Shown here: piece by piece, positions 45,722-57,700 of the stretch
Position numbering within the stretch: the stretch's first letter is position 1
Layout of the letters: every line of letters starts with the position of its first letter
Origin: Apostichopus japonicus
Lineage: Eukaryota > Echinodermata > Holothuroidea > Aspidochirotida > Stichopodidae
Direction of reading: 5' to 3'
DNA: 64,000 bases
Assembly: GCF_037975245.1 (NCBI RefSeq)
Contig: NC_092562.1
Span: forward strand, 31,436,554-31,500,553
Program-made: the position numbers and the translations under genes
The notes under the pieces: generated by a model
The model's database searches: none
What the model was told of the DNA's origin: nothing
What the model saw: the letters and a program-made list of their open reading frames with translations, nothing else

Positions 45722-46871
45722 TGAGGCTGTGGAACTGTGGAATACAATATAGCGGACTGTTAGAAGTGAAAGACGATTTAAGTGCCCTGAAATGGTCACA
45801 AACGCCCCTCACACCCCTCTCCCCTACCCCCCCCCCCCCGTCCTTCCCAATATTTCATATTAAAGCTAGTAGATAGATATAACACAAAATTTGATATTGC
45901 ATTACGTACATGACACCGAACCACTTGTGACAGAAACTTCTTAGTGAAATGAAACACGTCAGAGGCCAACTCACAGTTGATTTGAGGTTAGTGCATTCAC
46001 AGCAGATACAACACAAGATATGTTTTGTTTGCCTAACTTGAATAACCAACACTCGTTATAACGTTGGAAGTTAATACAAATGTCGGTGAAGGTGCCATGT
46101 TTTGGTACGCTGGTAACGTAAGGTCAAATAACTTCATGATAATAAATTAGTGATTTCAATTGTGTAGGAGCTGGATTCTTATTGAATATGTTGTCCGCGC
46201 ATGCGTATGTGACGTCACACAATGCGGTATATCTTGTAAGCCTCAGATTTTGTTGTATCGGTTCTCTTTAATTTGAAATATCCATAGTTGAACACTACCT
46301 GTTCAAACATCGGTTTATGGCTGTTGTTAATGGTCCCGACCCCCCCCCCCCCCCCTTCCACAAACTCACGGACACAACCCACGCGTCTTTTTAACATCAG
46401 AGTGATGTCATACATGCCACAAATGTGTGTACCGTTAGAAAAACAAATTGTGAAACTTTGTCAGTCCATTTCGATGAATCTATTTCATCGTTTGAACAGC
46501 TGTATGGTTTAGAAGGTGATCCTAAAATCGGGGATTTCTGCGTACTCCCTCATTCTAACAAATAAATGACAGAAACTGTTCCCACATGGGTGCTGACATT
46601 TCATGCAAAAATAGAATTAAATACAATCACAATAAGGGTCAAAGGTCTAGGTCATGACACAAGGCAGGATCCCACTTGGATGTATATGAAAGACGGCGAG
46701 CCGATATAAGAATCGCTCCATTAAGAATTATAAAGACACTGGAGTTCGACTGACACCAGACAAGAGTAAATAGTGTGCATAAAACACGAAAAATCAATAC
46801 CAGTTTTGCCTATAGTTCAGGTACCAAACCAGGACATTTGGTAAGTATGCCTGTCAAGTTTACTACTACTG

Positions 46872-46872
<1 letters not shown>

Positions 46873-46938
<66 letters not shown>

Positions 46939-46985
46939 CTTTTATTTATTTATCTATACATATATAACCAAGAACTTAAACCGAG

Positions 46986-47025
<40 letters not shown>

Positions 47026-47075
47026 TATTTATATCTATACATATATAACCAAGAACTTAAACCGAGATAATAGTT
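46873..47075. repeat. (TA)n tracts inside a tandem duplication
   Basis: The phrase CATATATAACCAAGAACTTA and following bases occurs twice (about 46958 and 47038), separated by and preceded by TA runs. An 80 bp block has therefore been duplicated together with its microsatellite. Confidence 0.85.
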
Positions 47076-48288
47076 CAAGGGGTTACCACGCATTGGTCTA
47101 TAGCTCTACAAAGCAAATGCGCATATTTAAACATGCTTATTTTACGAGGATTTGACAAATACTGCCGTGTTTACCATCAATTATAACGAACTACACACTT
47201 GCAGTCTGTTGCACAGCACAAAGTTGGATGCTTCTATTAGGGGTACACCATATACTGTAACATCGGGTAAACCATTCATCCCAGTATAGTTTGCAGTCAT
47301 CGAAGTTTATACGTTACCGGGTAATACAAGGTGATTCGTACGCAGTTACTCTTTGAAAGTTCGTTATTTTAAAGGTAATTCCCATGAATTTTGTTCTCTG
47401 GATAAAGTCAATATTTATGATGCCAAGCAGCTAATAATAGTATGAATCAACTTGAATGACCATGGCAATTGAAAAATGTTTCCTTGAATCAGCCTTCAAA
47501 ATTGTATGAGTAAGAGTAACATCGTAGAATTGGAATCATTGTTGAAATGTAACTAATTCTCAATTATTAAACGTCAACGGTGACAGTTTTTGTATCGCAG
47601 TGTTGTAGTACTAAAGACCGGTCTGCGCCTCGGTCTCAGATTGGCGGGTAGTGGTCTAGGGTCATACGACTCGATCGATTTCTCGATGACGAGACAGCAC
47701 AAATCAATTTGTTGTAGCTCTTTTTAAACATTACAAGGAAATTTAAAAATATGCGACTAACTGTGTTATTAAGGATGGAGCTAACCCAACCGCCAATAAT
47801 GCAGGTCTGTGTGAAGAAGATGCTATTGATGAACAACTTTCACAAACAACTAAAAACTATTCCACTAGCTAGAAGATAACATAGTTTCAATTTTTGTTCA
47901 CACCACCGACTAACGAGTTGAGCAAGTCTAAATGTGACGTCACTGAGCACAGAAATGCTGAAATTTAAATTAATTTCCTTGATACAGTTCAATATTTATT
48001 TTCTGTAATAAATATATCATGTGATGTTATGCGATGTTTATGCAAATGTTGAATCTGAAATTTTAAACTTCGTAATATGACTTGATTTGAGGATCAACAC
48101 CGTTGAATCCAAACAGTTGATACTTAAAAAGAATAAATGAAAGATCTCCTGGTCTAGCTGGAAGACAGTCACGGCCCCAGAGGGGTGTGTAGGGATGTAC
48201 ACCCCTCCCACCCCCCCTCTCCAACCTTGACATCACTGAAGGGAAACTAGTCATTAGCAAAACCTTGCGTTTAACTCTACTATAGACC

Positions 48289-48652
48289 TTAAAGGCATTG
48301 AAGACTCGCCCCAAACCGCGTGCCGAGCTCTGAAATAGTTAACTTTCCGTTGCATGCAAATGACGTTTTCTTCTTGTCGTTACAAAATGCAGACAGTAAT
48401 GAAACGTGATACCTTGTTATCGTTTAACTAGACATGAGATGTCCAACGCTGCTATATACACTTTGTTGTGGTTATGACCGTAGCTGTATGTACTGACTGT
48501 ACACTAGTGTCTAATTACCGAAGGTAGCAAGCTGTGTGTATATTTTCTGGGATCGGTGGTGGTGTCTAACACTTCTATTACACCTCATTCGAAACTAGGT
48601 CAGATTACCGGCATGAGGCGTTTCTTTGTGCGCGAGTCTTTACACCCTTTAA
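48289..48652 (+). mobile_element. TTAA-type MITE, copy 4 (complete)
   Basis: Starts TTAAAGGCATTGAAGACTCG and ends GAGTCTTTACACCCTTTAA, with TTAA kept at both ends. Internal blocks match copies 1-3. It is 364 bp long. Confidence 0.92.
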
Positions 48653-49154
48653 TTGTAGTCTAAATATGACTCAGAATTCATTGTTTGACGTTAGACCTTA
48701 TATTTATTTTCTCTGGGGATGTCCTTCAAGGAGTAGGCTTCAGTGATGATCTATGGACCCACCCGCTCCTTTATAAAATCCTGGATCTACCCATGTGTTA
48801 CGGAGATCACATATTGACACATGGTTGTTGACTCGTTCACTTAATTGCCTTTGGCTAAGGACTGTTGCGAATATTGTCTTTAACATTATGAAGCTTAAAT
48901 ATTATCTAAACTGACATTGTTTCAGAATTTATAATGCTCAATTCCACCATAAAATTGTAAAACGGAAATCACGGGGAAGCTGTCACCAATGGTTCCTGGC
49001 GTCAAATTGTCCACATTCGGCCACCTAAGAGGGTGATGTCTTAAGTAAATATCTCCTAATCGGATCACACCTTTTACAGAGCTATTTATACCTATAGCTT
49101 TTTCCAGGAGATTTTCATCATCTTGATCTGAGTCTCTATGACAGTAGACAAAGA

Positions 49155-49355
49155 CAGGGGCGGCGATTTGTTTCAAATATTGGGGGGGGGGGGGACATTT
49201 GCTTGGACGCAGACGCGTAGGATTTTCTAACCCGGGGGCGCGAATTACTATCAAAGCGGATCGCCACCATTGGTTGGCGCTCAGCGTCCAAGAAAATTTC
49301 TGGTTTTGATAGCCCCCCAGATCACCGGAAATGGCACTTCTCGGGCTTGGAAATG
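49155..49355 (+). repeat. Dispersed repeat core, copy 3
   Basis: Contains GGATCGCCACCATTGGTTGG and CCCAGATCACCGGAAATGG in the same order and spacing as copies at 6837-7000 (opposite strand) and 37378-37470. It is preceded by a G-run and a GGGGCGGCGA segment like the ends of the hAT element at 5417. Confidence 0.6.
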
Positions 49356-50473
49356 ACCAACCAGATGTACACTTTTGCCTGAGAACCAAGTTTTCCGCAA
49401 TTGTTTTTTTTTCTCCATCCATAACCCTTTTCAAGATTGTCACCAGTTACACATCATGTTCGACCTCATCGCATCTCCTTTGGTTATTGCTTTTGTAGGT
49501 GATACTATACGTAACGGCCCACCATACCCGTCAGCCCCACTTTTCAAGGTTTTAATATGTTTTTATTTGTTCAGAATTTGAATAATAAATTCATTCCAAA
49601 GCATACCCATAATGTTGCACAAAATTTCATCTATGGACAACCAATATAGAAAACCCCCTTCAACCCCTCACAGACCGGTCAAAATTGCACGAGTAGAGGG
49701 AAGTATGATGAAGAATGTTGGTCAGGGAATTCAGACACAGTTAATTTATTGGTGTACAAATATTAAAATCTCTTATAACGGCTATATAAAACTTCAATAT
49801 CATAAAAAAAATACAAAATATATGCTCAAGGGGTGGGGCGGTCTCCCCCTTCGCCCCCCCCCCTTGCATGGCTTCGCGCCTGTGGTTAGAAATCTTGTAG
49901 GAAACAGGCCAAATGGACACCCAGTGAACCCATATCGATGTGGATCATATATAGGATTGTACATACACTCATACACAAGAGATGTACAGACATTATGATA
50001 ATAATCATGAGTGACAACATGCTACATGGTCACAGGTCACAGAAACGATCACGAAGAGTCATCTACCTCATGCAGCATGTGTTGGATGAAGTTTTAGCCA
50101 CCGCCAAATATGATTTGGATAAATAATCTCACGCATTATCTTCTATTTGTTGTCAACATACACCATCAACGGCATGCATATATTCAAATAACGATAAATT
50201 ATGATTTCCAGATAATCTTAAAAAGGTCGGTTTAATTTGTCTCTTAATTCATTGCAAATTTTTACTGTCCAGAAACTGTAGCCATCCTACTATATGAATA
50301 TTTGAAATTGCTATGGAATTGCTATGTTATAGCAGTAATACACACAATTAACGTTGCCTACATAGTTAATTATCACCTTTAAACAAATCAGATCCAGTAA
50401 GCTTGTGACATTATATAATACTGTTTTTGTGTTTTACAGATTTGGCCACTTAAATCCTCAATAATACAACAAG

Positions 50474-52750
50474 ATGGAGACATTAGCAGCATTGGATTAC
50501 TTGATCATCGTTGGTATGCTGATCGTCTCTGCTTTAATTGGAGTCTTCTTTGCCATCAGACAACAGTCTGTTAGTGATTATTTTCTCGGTAATCGCCATA
50601 TGTCGGTGTTTCCAGTTGCTATATCGCTGACAGCTACGTTCATATCCGCTATCACATACCTTGGAACGCCAGCAGAGGTGTACATCCATGGACCGAAGTA
50701 CGGATTGATGGCCACTCTTCGGACATTTGTTCCCATTGTGATAGTCTACTGTTTCATACCGGTGTTCTACCGTCTGAAGATCACCACAGTGTATGAGTAC
50801 TTGGAGATGAGATTTAATAACACCGTTCGCTTCCTCGTCCTCGCTTCCGAGTTTGTCGGCGGATTCATCTACATGGGTATCGTTGTATACACACCTGCAC
50901 TGGCACTGAGTACAGTTACTGGACTAAATCTAACTTTCTCTATTCTGGCTATCGGTGTCGTTTGTACCTTTTACACTTCAATAGGAGGAATCAAGGCTGT
51001 TATATGGACAGACGTGTTTCAGGTAAGAGAGTGGCACTCTACCCCACGACCCCTTCCAAGTCCTCTCGTAGGCAACAAAGTACGTGGAAATGCCATTCTT
51101 TGGCCAGATCTGTGCATAATATAGATAACACTAATTTTCCTTGTGACGGGTCTCATTTTTAAATTGTCTCTGCAGAAGAGACAACCCTTATCCAGTTTAA
51201 ACACTATTCTACACTTATACTTTCTAACATCTTGCATCTATAATCTACAGACTTTGTTCATGTCTATTTTATATGAGATATATGCCCTAGATGAATTCCG
51301 CTGGGAACAGGAAAGGGAAATGAAGACTATATATGGCATTACGTTTATTCAGTTCTAGGCTAGGATAACAAGTTGCAATGGAGGACATCTAAAGGGTCTG
51401 GAGATTCCACGTATCCCAAATGATGAGGGATGGGGGAGGAGTTGGTGGGTTACCATCTACACATTCCCAAGGACATGGGTACATTAATTGTAACAATCAA
51501 TCGACTTCAAAAATGATTCAGTTTATGTGGTTATTGCTGTTTTATTGCAGGCCTTCGCGATGGTAATTGGGGCCATAATTATGATCATTGCCGGTACGGT
51601 CAGCATCGGAGGACCAGCCGAAGGTTGGCGACGAGCAGCCGAAGGAGGTCGAGATCACTTGGTTGATTTTAACATAGACCCAACTATTCGCCTGACATTC
51701 TGGTCCATTTACATAGGTGGTACTTCTTTCCTTATTATGATAGGAGGAACCAAACAGAGTTTCGTCCAACGATATCTGTCTTGTAAAAGTGAAAGCGATG
51801 CTCGGATGGCAGCCTGGGTAGGAATGATTGGTACAGCTGTAATGGAATTACTAGCAGTAGCTACGGGCATGACAATCTTTGCTTATTACCACGTATGTGA
51901 TCCTCTTACTTCCGGTGAGATTTCACGTGCAGATCAGATTGTTCCCTATTTCATGATGGATATTTTCCAATCTGTGCCAGGTTTACCTGGACTTTTAATA
52001 TCCGGGGCCTTCTGTGCGTCACTTTCCTCTATGTCGTCTGTGTTGAATTCCATCGCTTCAATAGCTGGACAAGACATCGTGAAAACCATCTGGCCGGATA
52101 TGACGGACGCAACGTATTCATTGGTTGTCAAGGTGATATCTGCAGTCTTTGGCCTGGTTACCATTGCACTGGCCTTTCTTGCGTCTGTTCTTGGCGATGT
52201 CCTGCAGACTGCTCTATCGATTGCTGGAATAACAGGGGGTCCAGCGTTTGGGGTTTATATCCTTGGTTTGTTCGTTCCGAGGTGTAACTCAAAGGGGGCG
52301 GCGGTTGGCATGATAGGAGGTACATTAGTCGGTCTATTTTTGTATCTTGGGTCCCGTTTTTACCCGCCTATTAGTCACAGACCTCCTCTGTCTGTTGAGG
52401 GATGTGACGCGTTGTTGAATGAGACCTCTTCATCAATGTATAATGATGTTGCCACCGAACTGTTTACTGTTAGTGATACAAACACCGTTGAATCGGTATT
52501 GTCAGAGAGACCACCTGGTACTGCAATGTTTGCAATCAGCTATCTTTACCTTACAACAGTCAATGCATTAGTTTGTGTAATCCTAGGCGTTGTAGTCAGT
52601 TACGTAACCTCTTGGAATAAGCCGCAGAAAGTAGATCCCAAACTTCTAGCACCGATCATTGCTCGATCATTCATCAGTTTGGTACAAGATCATGAAGAGA
52701 AAGATAAACCGCCAAGTCCGACAGATTATTTACCGTTAAGTAAAGTTTGA
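50474..52750 (+). CDS. Sodium-coupled monocarboxylate transporter-like protein (SLC5 family), copy A
   Basis: SLC5 symporters use the Na+ gradient to import solutes across the plasma membrane; SMCTs (SLC5A8/A12) carry lactate, pyruvate and short-chain acids. Two exons, 50474-51022 and 51551-52750, give 1749 nt, 582 aa (human SLC5A8 610). The intron follows VIWTDVFQ in phase 0. Thirteen or so hydrophobic segments fit the SSS fold; family motifs include LTATFISAITYLGTPAEVY near residue 55, TVYEYLEMRF, YTPALALSTVTGLNL and GGIKAVIWTDVFQ in exon 1, then GGTKQSFVQRYLSCKS and SGAFCASLSSMSSVLNS. The C terminus LSKV fits a class I PDZ ligand. A splice acceptor at 50438-50439 precedes the start by 34 bases, so a 5' UTR exon lies upstream. 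Substrate is inferred from family only. Confidence 0.9.
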
Positions 52751-55700
52751 TATGTTTAACTTATAAGAACAAAATGTTCTACAAATATGAAAGAATTGTT
52801 CTATAGACGTTCTTGTTTCAAGTACTTCTGTAAGCATTTGGTTCAAGGTTTAGAGACCAGCACTTCTAGCATGGGCTTGTCGTGTTCTATCAGCCCCTGT
52901 CGACTTCTGTTATCATTGTACTAAAAGCTTTTTTCGAAGATAAAAACATGATATTGAATTAGGCTTTGAAATTTTCAATGTTAACTATTTTGTAGTAAAA
53001 TCATCAATACCGTGAACAGACTCACACACTGAAGTTAACATAAAATAGACCTAATTATTAATATGCTGATGAAAACTGGTAGGTTACCAATATAGTGGAC
53101 ATAAATAATGGCTTGTTCTGTCTCGTGGGTGTTTGCTTACTCCCCATATAACATTATTAAATCTGACGGAATGGTAATGTCTTGTATTTTCTGGAAGGGG
53201 TTTGTAATGTGGTGTGAATGGAGAGGCAGGGTGGGGCGTCCTCTGATGCAATCGTCGTGACGTCAGTATTTCATCAGTGAATGCACATTATATTGTGTTA
53301 TAAGAGCAGGGTAGAGTTTGTACCGTTGCTGTATTTTAAGTTAATCAAAATTACAGGAGATTTTTCCCGAACGGAAATGATTGTGGTATTGAAGAACTCA
53401 GCATTCATAGTCTCTGGATGTGTGACCTAATTAATATCGTAGGTCCTACCTTGTACCGCGAAAGATTTGACATACAGGTTCTACTCAGACTGCGTAAGGT
53501 TGGCATGAAATATAGATATTTGAGTTGTCGAATGAGCACTTTATTTCAGAATACATGAAAATTATGTGTGTTCCTTATCGTATTTTACCGTGCAAGCAGT
53601 TATTTTCGTCATATATAGATATATTTTCCACTTTTGTTTTTATATAAAGCCAACTTACGTTACCCCTGTCGACATAGTAGTACTAACCAAAGCCGCAGTT
53701 ACATGGACTATTGTATAGGGTTTACTCAAGTACTGTATCAAACACAACATATGTTAACATTTAAAGGCATATTAAATACAGAATATTGTCAACATTTACT
53801 AATGTAATAGTACCTAGTACAATCTTAATGTTTCTTTGATCATATTATTCTACCTGTTGAATGTTTTTTGTAACACTGACAAACAGTGAAGAACCTAATA
53901 TTTTAGTAATAGCAACCTTTCGTCTACCCAGAGGATTTGTGCCAACAAAGTCTTCGGCTTTAAGTACAGCGCGTCTGTATGTTGCCGTGTTGGGCGAATC
54001 CAACCTTAATAGTAATTATCGACTTTGTGGTTCGTATTATAGTCGTTGCTGACTTTGTAATCCGCGGTCCCCCTCACAATTTTGCAAGATCGGTAAGAGT
54101 GACTTTCCTTTCGGGAAACCAAAAGGTTGGAAACTTCAGAACAGAGTGGATAAAGCCCTTATGACGGGCTACTTTTCAAGTACTTTACCCTACAATTGTA
54201 ACATAAAAGAGCCAATGTGGCCTTGTAGCCTTATGTCAAGGTGATCCCTCAGGCCCTCAAAACTCACCCACCACACTTTAGATGCATCTGCCACGGTTCT
54301 TAATTCAACACAATTTCAATCGACAGAGATAGGTGCAGATGAGATGTTGGTCAATTTAACTGCTCTAGGAAGTCTCACGCGATTGCAGATAATATAGGAG
54401 CGAATTTTTAACCGTTTGGATCCAAGAATGTAATGTAACTTGGTATTTTACTCTTTCCAATGATTCTGCAAGAATCGATTAGTGTATTTGATTACAGTGT
54501 ACAATAATGTAGATATTTGAAAGTTTCATTATTATTTGACACAATAAATGGATATGATATTTTAGTACCTATTTTCCATGATGTCAAGTGAAACGAGTGG
54601 CTTGTTTCAAGCGCTTCATTAATTCGTAAGATATGGTGCCTCTGCAATAACAATTGCGCTAAGCCTTATAACTACAAATGCTATAACTGCATCTAATTAA
54701 ATTGAAAGTAGGGGTATTCCTAAGAATGTTTTTAATACTCCCGAAAGGTATGGTTAGTTATTGCTTTTTATTGTTGACTCAAAGCAGACACAAACCTAAT
54801 CATCATCATTGGTCTACCTTATGTCTTGGAGATGACTGCGAATAACGTCTCCAAACAGTTAAAAAACCTCCTATTCCATTAGGAGATATCACAGATTTCA
54901 TGTTCCTTCACAAACAAGGCAGGGGACTTGATCAAGTCTGAACATGACACCAGATGTGCTACATTTTCTTTATAAAATATTCAAAAGATAAGCAAAGAGA
55001 AAATATAAGACTTATCTTTATCGTATTATGGTTCTTTGACATCAAATGTTTATTAAATGGCAGCTGCCAGATACGACTATTATACTAATAAAGATGTCTC
55101 CCAAACAAGCAATATTATTCTCCTGTTTTGGAAACTTATTCATCATAGAGGTTACTGTCCTATATGCTCGATGATAGTGGGGTTTGCGACTCCGTAAAGT
55201 ATTCACTACTTGTTATCTCCCTGCTTCGTCTTGCCAGTGTTCGTGAAAATTTAAGCCTCGACTGGAGGGCTTAGTCTAAAGAATCAACGTTTAATGTCTT
55301 CCAATACCAAGTTTAGATGTCCCAACTAATTCAATCCATGATATCTCTAATGCAATTTTATTCAATCCTTGAATCCGTTTGTAATTCGATTGATAGTTGT
55401 AATACATAACTGAAGATCTTTAACAATTGTTAGTATCTTTGATCGAAGTTTTCGATATCAGTGTGATACAAGAAGCCATCAAGATGAAAGTTGAGTCAAT
55501 GTCTTTTGTATGTATAGCCCTCCACCGACATTTCTTGTAGCTGTCGTATCAGCAAAGGATAAACTACATTGAATTCCTTAATTGATAAGACTTGTACAGC
55601 ATTGTTTGGGTATTCAATTGAGAATTGTCCGCATCATAACAAGCATACTAATCGTGAACTACGCTTATTCTTTACATAAATCAAGAATAGCAATAGCTAC

Positions 55701-55924
55701 CTTAATGCAAAACTATATCATGTAGCATCACCTTACCCTGGATGTGCTTAGACACATTATGTAGCCAACAACATAGACAAAGTTAGCCAGGCTCACGAAT
55801 AAATAATTCATGAGGGATTGTGGTCGTACTTTGCAGTGTACATGACACACATCTGCTGATTGAATCTGTTACTTAACAAATACTACACCCAGGCTCTATG
55901 CTTGACTAATTTGTTAAGCTACTT

Positions 55925-56235
55925 CCTGTGGGGTATCTCTCCTTTCCACTAGACCAAATTAAATAAGAAGAAAACCCTTAATATCATGACTTACCTCAAG
56001 CCAGCTTCACCAGTGCGGGGCATATCTTCTACCCACTTGACCCAATGAAATAAGTAGAAAGCCCTTAATATCCTGATATACCTCAAGACAGTTTCACCAG
56101 TGTGGGGCATATCTTCTACCCACTTGACACAATGCAGTAAGTAGACAGCCATTAATATCCTGATATACCTCAAGCCAGCTTCACCAGTGTGGGGCATCTC
56201 TCCTTGCCACTTGACCGAATGAAATAAGTACTACC
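55925..56235. repeat. Minisatellite, about 86 bp unit, three to four copies
   Basis: Units share ACCTCAAGCCAGCTTCACCA, GGGGCATATCTTCTACCCAC and TTGACCCAATGAAATAAGTA, at about 55994, 56081 and 56167, with a diverged left unit. Confidence 0.85.
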
Positions 56236-56377
56236 CACCAGGTTTTCAATTATGGGGGTATCAGATTTCCATACTCTTCATGGATCCAGATTATCCACTA
56301 CTTCAACTAATGTTCCTTTACTTTTGTGATTGTTGGAATTTCTGGATATCTCTGCTGAGAACAGGTGTTCGTAGATA

Positions 56378-56494
56378 CTATGCTCAGATGAGTATGGAAG
56401 CCATAAGGGGTCATGCCAGATGTCGAGATACCTTGTTAGAATACCATAATATCTCGCATATCTCCTTATGGCTTCCGTACATATCTGAACGTAG
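56378..56494. repeat. Imperfect inverted repeat (31 bp arms)
   Basis: Arms 56378-56408 and 56464-56494 pair with about five mismatches, including GGAAGCCATAAGG against its inverse. A 55 bp loop contains a smaller inverted pair (CGAGATAC against ATATCTCG). It could be a small fold-back element; no target duplication was found. Confidence 0.7.
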
Positions 56495-56892
56495 TAGCTG
56501 AAAGTTCACCCTCCCATAATGCAACATACTGTAATAAATTTCGAAATATCTTTACAGAAGTCGATTATAGATTGTGTACATTTTCAAACACTTTGAGTGG
56601 TATATAAATCCTGTTCCATTACACACTGCAATTAGAATTGAAACCTTTGATTCTTATCTACTGGTGTAAGTTTATAGTTATACCTGCAGCTATATGAGTA
56701 TGACACTGATAAAAGATACAAATAACCCAGCGTTTACTTCATTCATTTAACTGTCGAGCTACAGGAAAGAATCTATTTGTATTCTCTGCACCCTCTGGTG
56801 AGCTAGTATTGGTGTCACCCATTAGACGATATTAGAAGATTAATAGGTACGAGAGTTCTTTCTGCTACATTAAAATCATATGGCACTGTATT

Positions 56893-56947
56893 ATCATCAT
56901 CATCATCATCATCATCATCGTCGTCGTCGTCGTCATCATTATTATTA
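56893..56947. repeat. Trinucleotide repeat (ATC)n-(GTC)n-(ATT)n
   Basis: Runs of ATC, then CGT, then ATT in phase. Simple sequence in the intergenic region. Confidence 0.95.
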
Positions 56948-57182
56948 GGAGATTGAATCCTTAGGTACAGCCGTCCTGACCTAGTACGAAATCAGCAGAG
57001 AGAGACTTCGGATGCAATACTTTCGCACAATTACTCTAGTTTACTCCATATTCTCTCCCCCCTGTTAGTTGCTTTCTTCTCTGCATCCCTTGTCTACTAA
57101 TCCTCTTGTGTTCACCCTGATCATTAACCTGGCTGTAGTCTGTGTGTTTATTTGTCCCTTCTGTTACTGTAACTTGTAATTC

Positions 57183-57221
57183 AGTCTCTGAAGAAGATCC
57201 TGCTAGGATCGAAACGTCAGG
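57183..57221 (+). ncRNA. Hammerhead-like motif, probable Penelope terminal remnant
   Basis: CTGAAGA (57187-57193), a 6 bp stem GATCCT/AGGATC with loop GCT, then GAAA (57210-57213) and CGTC. Stem I pairs GTCT with AGGC (57183-57186 with 57218-57221, one G-U). Stem III could form only from the self-complementary ACGT, so a dimer would be needed. One unpaired A lies between the core and stem II. No Penelope coding sequence adjoins, so this is at best a terminal fragment. Confidence 0.45.
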
Positions 57222-57700
57222 CCCTCTTACTTTTACTTATTATAATTATTGTTATGTAGTAGGCCTATGTCCACTAATTTAGTACTTCAGACATTTATTA
57301 CAGAGAAATTGACGACGCTTTCAGCTAATATTATTGCTGGATGTTGACAATATCTAAATGTGCCCTCAAGCTAGAGGATATTGTTAGCAAAGATAGTTAG
57401 ACCGGACAATGGGATTATCTACAGGTAGGGTTGTAAGGGGATAATCCAAACTAGGGCCTTCATGTGTGATAATAACCAACGTTATTTCACTGATTAGCTG
57501 ATATGGTTCCTCTAAACATCTACGATGGAGATATCTCATACTCTTATCACGACTGGACGAAATCTCACACGGTTGTGCCAGTCTTTAGACGGGCTTGGTA
57601 TCCGCAAGTTGCGGACCTCTCCCAGTCACTGCAAGTCACTGATACCTGTTTCTTTACCTTACGTTCAGGACTTTATCTAGTCTTACGAGATTTGAATGAA

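Larger units (their letters stand above)
52751..57700. other. Intergenic region between transporter copies A and B
   Basis: No supported gene. It holds an 86 bp minisatellite, a long imperfect hairpin, a trinucleotide repeat and a hammerhead-like motif, listed separately. Short open frames (up to 73 codons) have no family signature. The spacing fits tandem gene duplication. Confidence 0.6.

Noticed and set aside
57503-57700. N-terminal extension of transporter copy B from an upstream in-frame ATG
   Set aside because: The extra 66 residues have no counterpart in copy A, whose start matches the ATG at 57701.
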